Shown here piece by piece: positions 6,317-8,141 of a stretch of DNA of 8,141 bases. Within the stretch, counting starts at the first letter, position 1, and each line of letters opens with the position of its first letter. The DNA lies in the NCBI GenBank assembly GCA_049608925.1, contig JBMYXZ010000067.1:1-8141 (forward strand), given 5' to 3'. The position numbers and the translations under genes were made by a program. The notes beneath the pieces are model-generated. The model searched no databases. It was not told the DNA's origin and saw only the letters and a list, made by a program, of their open reading frames with translations. Source of the stretch: JBMYXZ01 sp049608925 (GTDB taxonomy: Bacteria; Pseudomonadota; Alphaproteobacteria; JAGOMX01).

Positions 6317-6871
6317 CTAATAAGATGGCGCCAATCCCTGCTGCAGTACCTTCATCATCATTTCTAAATACTCCTCAGGGTTGTCTAAAGGCTCGGAATA
6401 AGACATAAAAACTGAACTGGAAGTCGTCAGGATGAAGGTAAAGACATCTTCCGCGCTTATATCAGTGCGCATATCACCACGCTCCTGTAGAGTCTTTATA
6501 ATATCTCGCCAGGGATGTAATGCAGGAATTCCTGATACTGAGCCCTCCAGAATTTGCCACAACATCAAACGTGCGAGGTCGGGATTGCTTTTATACATAT
6601 TAAATCGTTGGGTCATCACATAGCGCAAGAAATTCTTAAGCGAATCATCAGGAGTATTATTCAGCACATCATCATTTAATACCGACTTTACCATATGCAT
6701 CTTGGTATCCAGCCACAATGCATCCTTGTCTTTGAAATAATAATATACCAGGCCAGCTGGGACATTTGCTTGTTTTGCGATGTCTCGAAGAGACGTACCA
6801 TCATACCCCTTTTCCACAAAGCACTTCTGTGCTGCTTCAAGGATAACTTCTTTCTTGTCTTGTTTTGCCAT
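6317..6871 (-). CDS. TetR/AcrR-family transcriptional repressor
   Basis: This 184-aa protein is the usual TetR size. The N-terminal helix-turn-helix region spans about residues 6-52: ILEAAQKCFVEKGYDGTSLRDIA, then ANVPAGLVYYYFKDKDAL, with the typical YYYF recognition-helix end. The rest (about 55-184) is a helical ligand-binding domain whose residues do not reveal the inducer. The frame extends upstream to a TTG at 6931, but that codon lies inside an operator palindrome and upstream of the predicted transcript start. MAKQ at 6871 has AGGG 6 nt upstream and is preferred; an adjacent ATG at 6874 is the alternative. The gene is divergent from the permease-flavoprotein ORF and shares palindromic operators with it, so it very likely represses both that ORF and itself. 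Confidence 0.93.
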   Translation of the reverse strand: MAKQDKKEVILEAAQKCFVEKGYDGTSLRDIAKQANVPAGLVYYYFKDKDALWLDTKMHMVKSVLNDDVLNNTPDDSLKNFLRYVMTQRFNMYKSNPDLARLMLWQILEGSVSGIPALHPWRDIIKTLQERGDMRTDISAEDVFTFILTTSSSVFMSYSEPLDNPEEYLEMMMKVLQQGLAPSY

Positions 6872-6902
6872 CATTTGCCCTAAACTCTTAAATCCTAATA
6901 TT

Positions 6903-6931
6903 CTTATATCACACTTTGAACACATGTTCAA
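6903..6931 (-). promoter_or_regulatory. Candidate promoter of the tetR-family gene
   Basis: On the minus strand TTGAAC (6931-6926) and TATAAG (6908-6903) are 17 nt apart, a fair sigma-70-type promoter. It would start transcription about 25 nt before the preferred start codon. Its -35 is one arm of operator O1, which implies autorepression. Confidence 0.5.
6916..6931. promoter_or_regulatory. Operator O1, perfect 16-bp palindrome
   Basis: TTGAACA-CA-TGTTCAA has perfect 7-bp arms, and adding one base each side (6915-6932) makes them 8 bp. The same arms recur in O2. It covers the predicted -35 of the divergent tetR-family gene, and size and placement fit a TetR dimer site. Confidence 0.85.
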
Positions 6932-6937
6932 AAATTC

Positions 6938-6953
6938 TTGACACCTTGTTCAA
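6938..6953. promoter_or_regulatory. Operator O3, imperfect site over the -35 box
   Basis: TTGACAC-CT-TGTTCAA keeps a full right half-site (TGTTCAA) identical to O1 and O2 and four of seven left-arm bases. The left arm departs from the operator consensus exactly where it becomes the consensus -35 hexamer TTGACA, as if both functions compete for the same bases. Confidence 0.55.
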
Positions 6954-6966
6954 ATCACCATATATT
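6938..6966 (+). promoter_or_regulatory. Strong sigma-70-type promoter of the permease-flavoprotein gene
   Basis: TTGACA (6938-6943) and TATATT (6961-6966) are separated by exactly 17 nt, close to the consensus. The predicted start near 6973 lies inside operator O2 and gives a leader of about 28 nt. A strong promoter under tight repression is the expected design for an inducible efflux gene. Confidence 0.8.
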
Positions 6967-6970
6967 AAAA

Positions 6971-6986
6971 TTGAACAGTTGTTCAA
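6971..6986. promoter_or_regulatory. Operator O2, perfect 16-bp palindrome at the transcription start
   Basis: TTGAACA-GT-TGTTCAA has the same 7-bp arms as O1 and covers the predicted +1 of the plus-strand promoter. A repressor bound here would block initiation. It ends just before the ribosome binding site GGAG (6990-6993). Confidence 0.87.
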
Positions 6987-7000
6987 ATTGGAGATTTTAG

Positions 7001-8141
7001 ATGAACACACAACACATAATTCTAGCCATATTAAGCTCGGCGTTATTTGGTATGAACATAGTCCTTAGCAAATATGGTGTACAACACTTCCCCCCTTTGC
7101 TGTTTGCGGCCCTTAGATTTGGCAGCATGATCCCGCTTATTTTTCTATTTCCAAGACCTAAGGTGCCATTTCTTACTATGGCGTCGATTTCTTTGTGCTG
7201 GGGTGTATTTTATATCGGCAGCATAAATTATGCCTTAGACAATGGTGTAGACGCTGGAACCGCAACTATCCTGACGCAGATATCTACATTCCTTGGATTT
7301 GGCCTTGCCTGGCTAGTTTTTAAGCAGGCCCCAAAAATCGAACAGATATCCGGCGCTTTAGTAGGGTTTCTGGGAATATGCGCAATCTTTGCAAATACTT
7401 TTTCTGCCGGCTTTTCGCCTGCTGTTCTGGTTCTGTTGTTTGCAGCTCTTAGCTTTGCAACTGGCAATATTTTGGTCAAACGACAAGGCATTTCCTCGCC
7501 TAGCCTAGCCATATGGGTAAATGTGTATTCATTCGTCCCTACCTTAATTGTATCGCTTGCCCTGGAAGAAGGCCAGCTGGCCAGTGTCATGCTGGCGGGT
7601 GCTTTTGACTGGATGACCGTGTTCTTTGCTGGCTGGGTTTCAACCCTTATTGGCACACAATTGTGGATGAAAGTTGTAAACAGCTATGATCTAAACACTG
7701 TCCTGCCTTTCAGATCACTAGTGCCCATCTTTGGCATTCTTTTTGCGATCGTATTACTGGATGAAGCCTATACAGCTGAAACTTGGATAGGCATGACGCT
7801 GGTCATTATAGGCTTGCTGATTACGCAATCACGCACGTTGTGGTCAAAGCTAAAACCGCCGATGGCTGTAAGTACTATTTTATGTGCAACCATCTTACCC
7901 TCTGCTAATGCAAACCAAGACGTCATACCTGTCGTGGTGATAGGCAGTGGCTGTGCGGGCCTATCAGCCGCCTATGTCACAGCAGAATACGGCAATGAAA
8001 CAGTAATCTTTGCGGGGCCAATCAAGGGAGGCGATTTAAACGCCAAAACTGAAGTTGGTAACTGGATGGGTATTGATACCACAATGGGAGAGGAGATTAT
8101 CTCGGACGTGATGGAGCAGATAGAAGACTTTGAAGTGAGAA
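7001..8141 (+). CDS. EamA-like permease fused to thioredoxin-reductase-like FAD domain (3' end cut)
   Basis: One uninterrupted frame of 380 codons runs off the window. Residues 1-278 are a complete drug/metabolite transporter with about ten helices in two EamA repeats. FGMNIVLSKYGVQHFPPLLFAALRF-like motifs near 16-40, RPKVPF (52-57), ATGNILVKR (153-161), and VPIFGILFAIVLLDEAYT (241-258) resemble E. coli EamA, a cysteine/O-acetylserine exporter. Residues 278-304 form a basic stretch, then a short hydrophobic run ending SANANQ, which looks like a signal peptide with an A-N-A cleavage site. From about 308 a Rossmann FAD domain begins: VVVIGSGCAGLSAA (311-324), KGGDLNAKTEVGNWMGID (342-359). This pattern is that of thioredoxin reductase with GCAG in place of GPAG. 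The redox CxxC region would lie beyond the edge. The start has GGAG 7 nt upstream. The permease has no stop codon of its own, and no ribosome binding site precedes ATG 7862. Confidence 0.88.
   Translation, partial: MNTQHIILAILSSALFGMNIVLSKYGVQHFPPLLFAALRFGSMIPLIFLFPRPKVPFLTMASISLCWGVFYIGSINYALDNGVDAGTATILTQISTFLGFGLAWLVFKQAPKIEQISGALVGFLGICAIFANTFSAGFSPAVLVLLFAALSFATGNILVKRQGISSPSLAIWVNVYSFVPTLIVSLALEEGQLASVMLAGAFDWMTVFFAGWVSTLIGTQLWMKVVNSYDLNTVLPFRSLVPIFGILFAIVLLDEAYTAETWIGMTLVIIGLLITQSRTLWSKLKPPMAVSTILCATILPSANANQDVIPVVVIGSGCAGLSAAYVTAEYGNETVIFAGPIKGGDLNAKTEVGNWMGIDTTMGEEIISDVMEQIEDFEVR

Noticed and set aside
6872..6931. 20-residue N-terminal extension of the TetR-family protein from a TTG codon
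   Set aside because: The TTG lies inside operator O1 and upstream of the predicted transcription start, and TetR proteins normally begin close to the helix-turn-helix as MAKQ does here.
7228..7656. 142-codon minus-strand ORF opposite the permease
   Set aside because: It is the antisense shadow of a well-defined ten-helix permease frame, with low-complexity composition and no motif.

Overview
The window looks like chromosome from a moderately low-GC, probably host-associated alphaproteobacterium. Three things suggest this. The isocitrate dehydrogenase is of the Thermus/Rickettsia type with a C-terminal extension. There is a tiny C-x8-H-x14-C-x2-C zinc-finger protein of the kind common next to respiratory or housekeeping genes in alphaproteobacteria. 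There is also a tandem cold-shock-domain protein. A queuine-type tgt plus yhhQ cassette and an AmpG-type permease would suit an organism that salvages compounds, such as a Holosporales- or Rickettsiales-like endosymbiont. This placement is inference from protein style, not a database match.

Layout. Positions 1-335 are an AT-rich non-coding stretch holding two inverted copies of a GC-rich palindromic repeat. Positions 336-3830 hold a tight four-gene minus-strand operon, transcribed ampG-like permease -> zinc-finger protein -> yhhQ -> tgt, with gaps of 15 bp, 7 bp and a 4-bp ATGA overlap. A 15-bp perfect palindrome sits upstream of it. A strong hairpin terminator (3897-3930) separates it from icd (3955-5391, minus), which has its own promoter. 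A 321-bp AT-rich divergent spacer follows, then a double cold-shock-domain gene on the plus strand (5713-6264). This gene converges on a tetR-family repressor gene (6317-6871, minus).

The repressor gene is divergent from an ORF that starts at 7001 and runs off the right edge. The 129-bp space between them is an unusually legible control region. It has two perfect 16-bp palindromes (TTGAACA-N2-TGTTCAA), a third imperfect site over the -35, a near-consensus promoter TTGACA-N17-TATATT, and a plausible opposing promoter for the repressor. The operator centres are 22, 33 and 55 bp apart.

The most unusual item is the repressor's target. It is one continuous reading frame in which a complete ten-helix EamA-like (cysteine/O-acetylserine exporter-like) permease continues, without a stop codon, through a signal-peptide-like hydrophobic segment into a thioredoxin-reductase-like FAD domain. 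The frame is cut by the window end after 380 codons. The second point of interest is the queuosine cassette. Tgt carries a non-canonical substrate-pocket motif (GGSLGAD instead of GGLAVGE) and a basic insertion, and it is translationally coupled to a YhhQ-type precursor transporter, which points to salvage of queuine.
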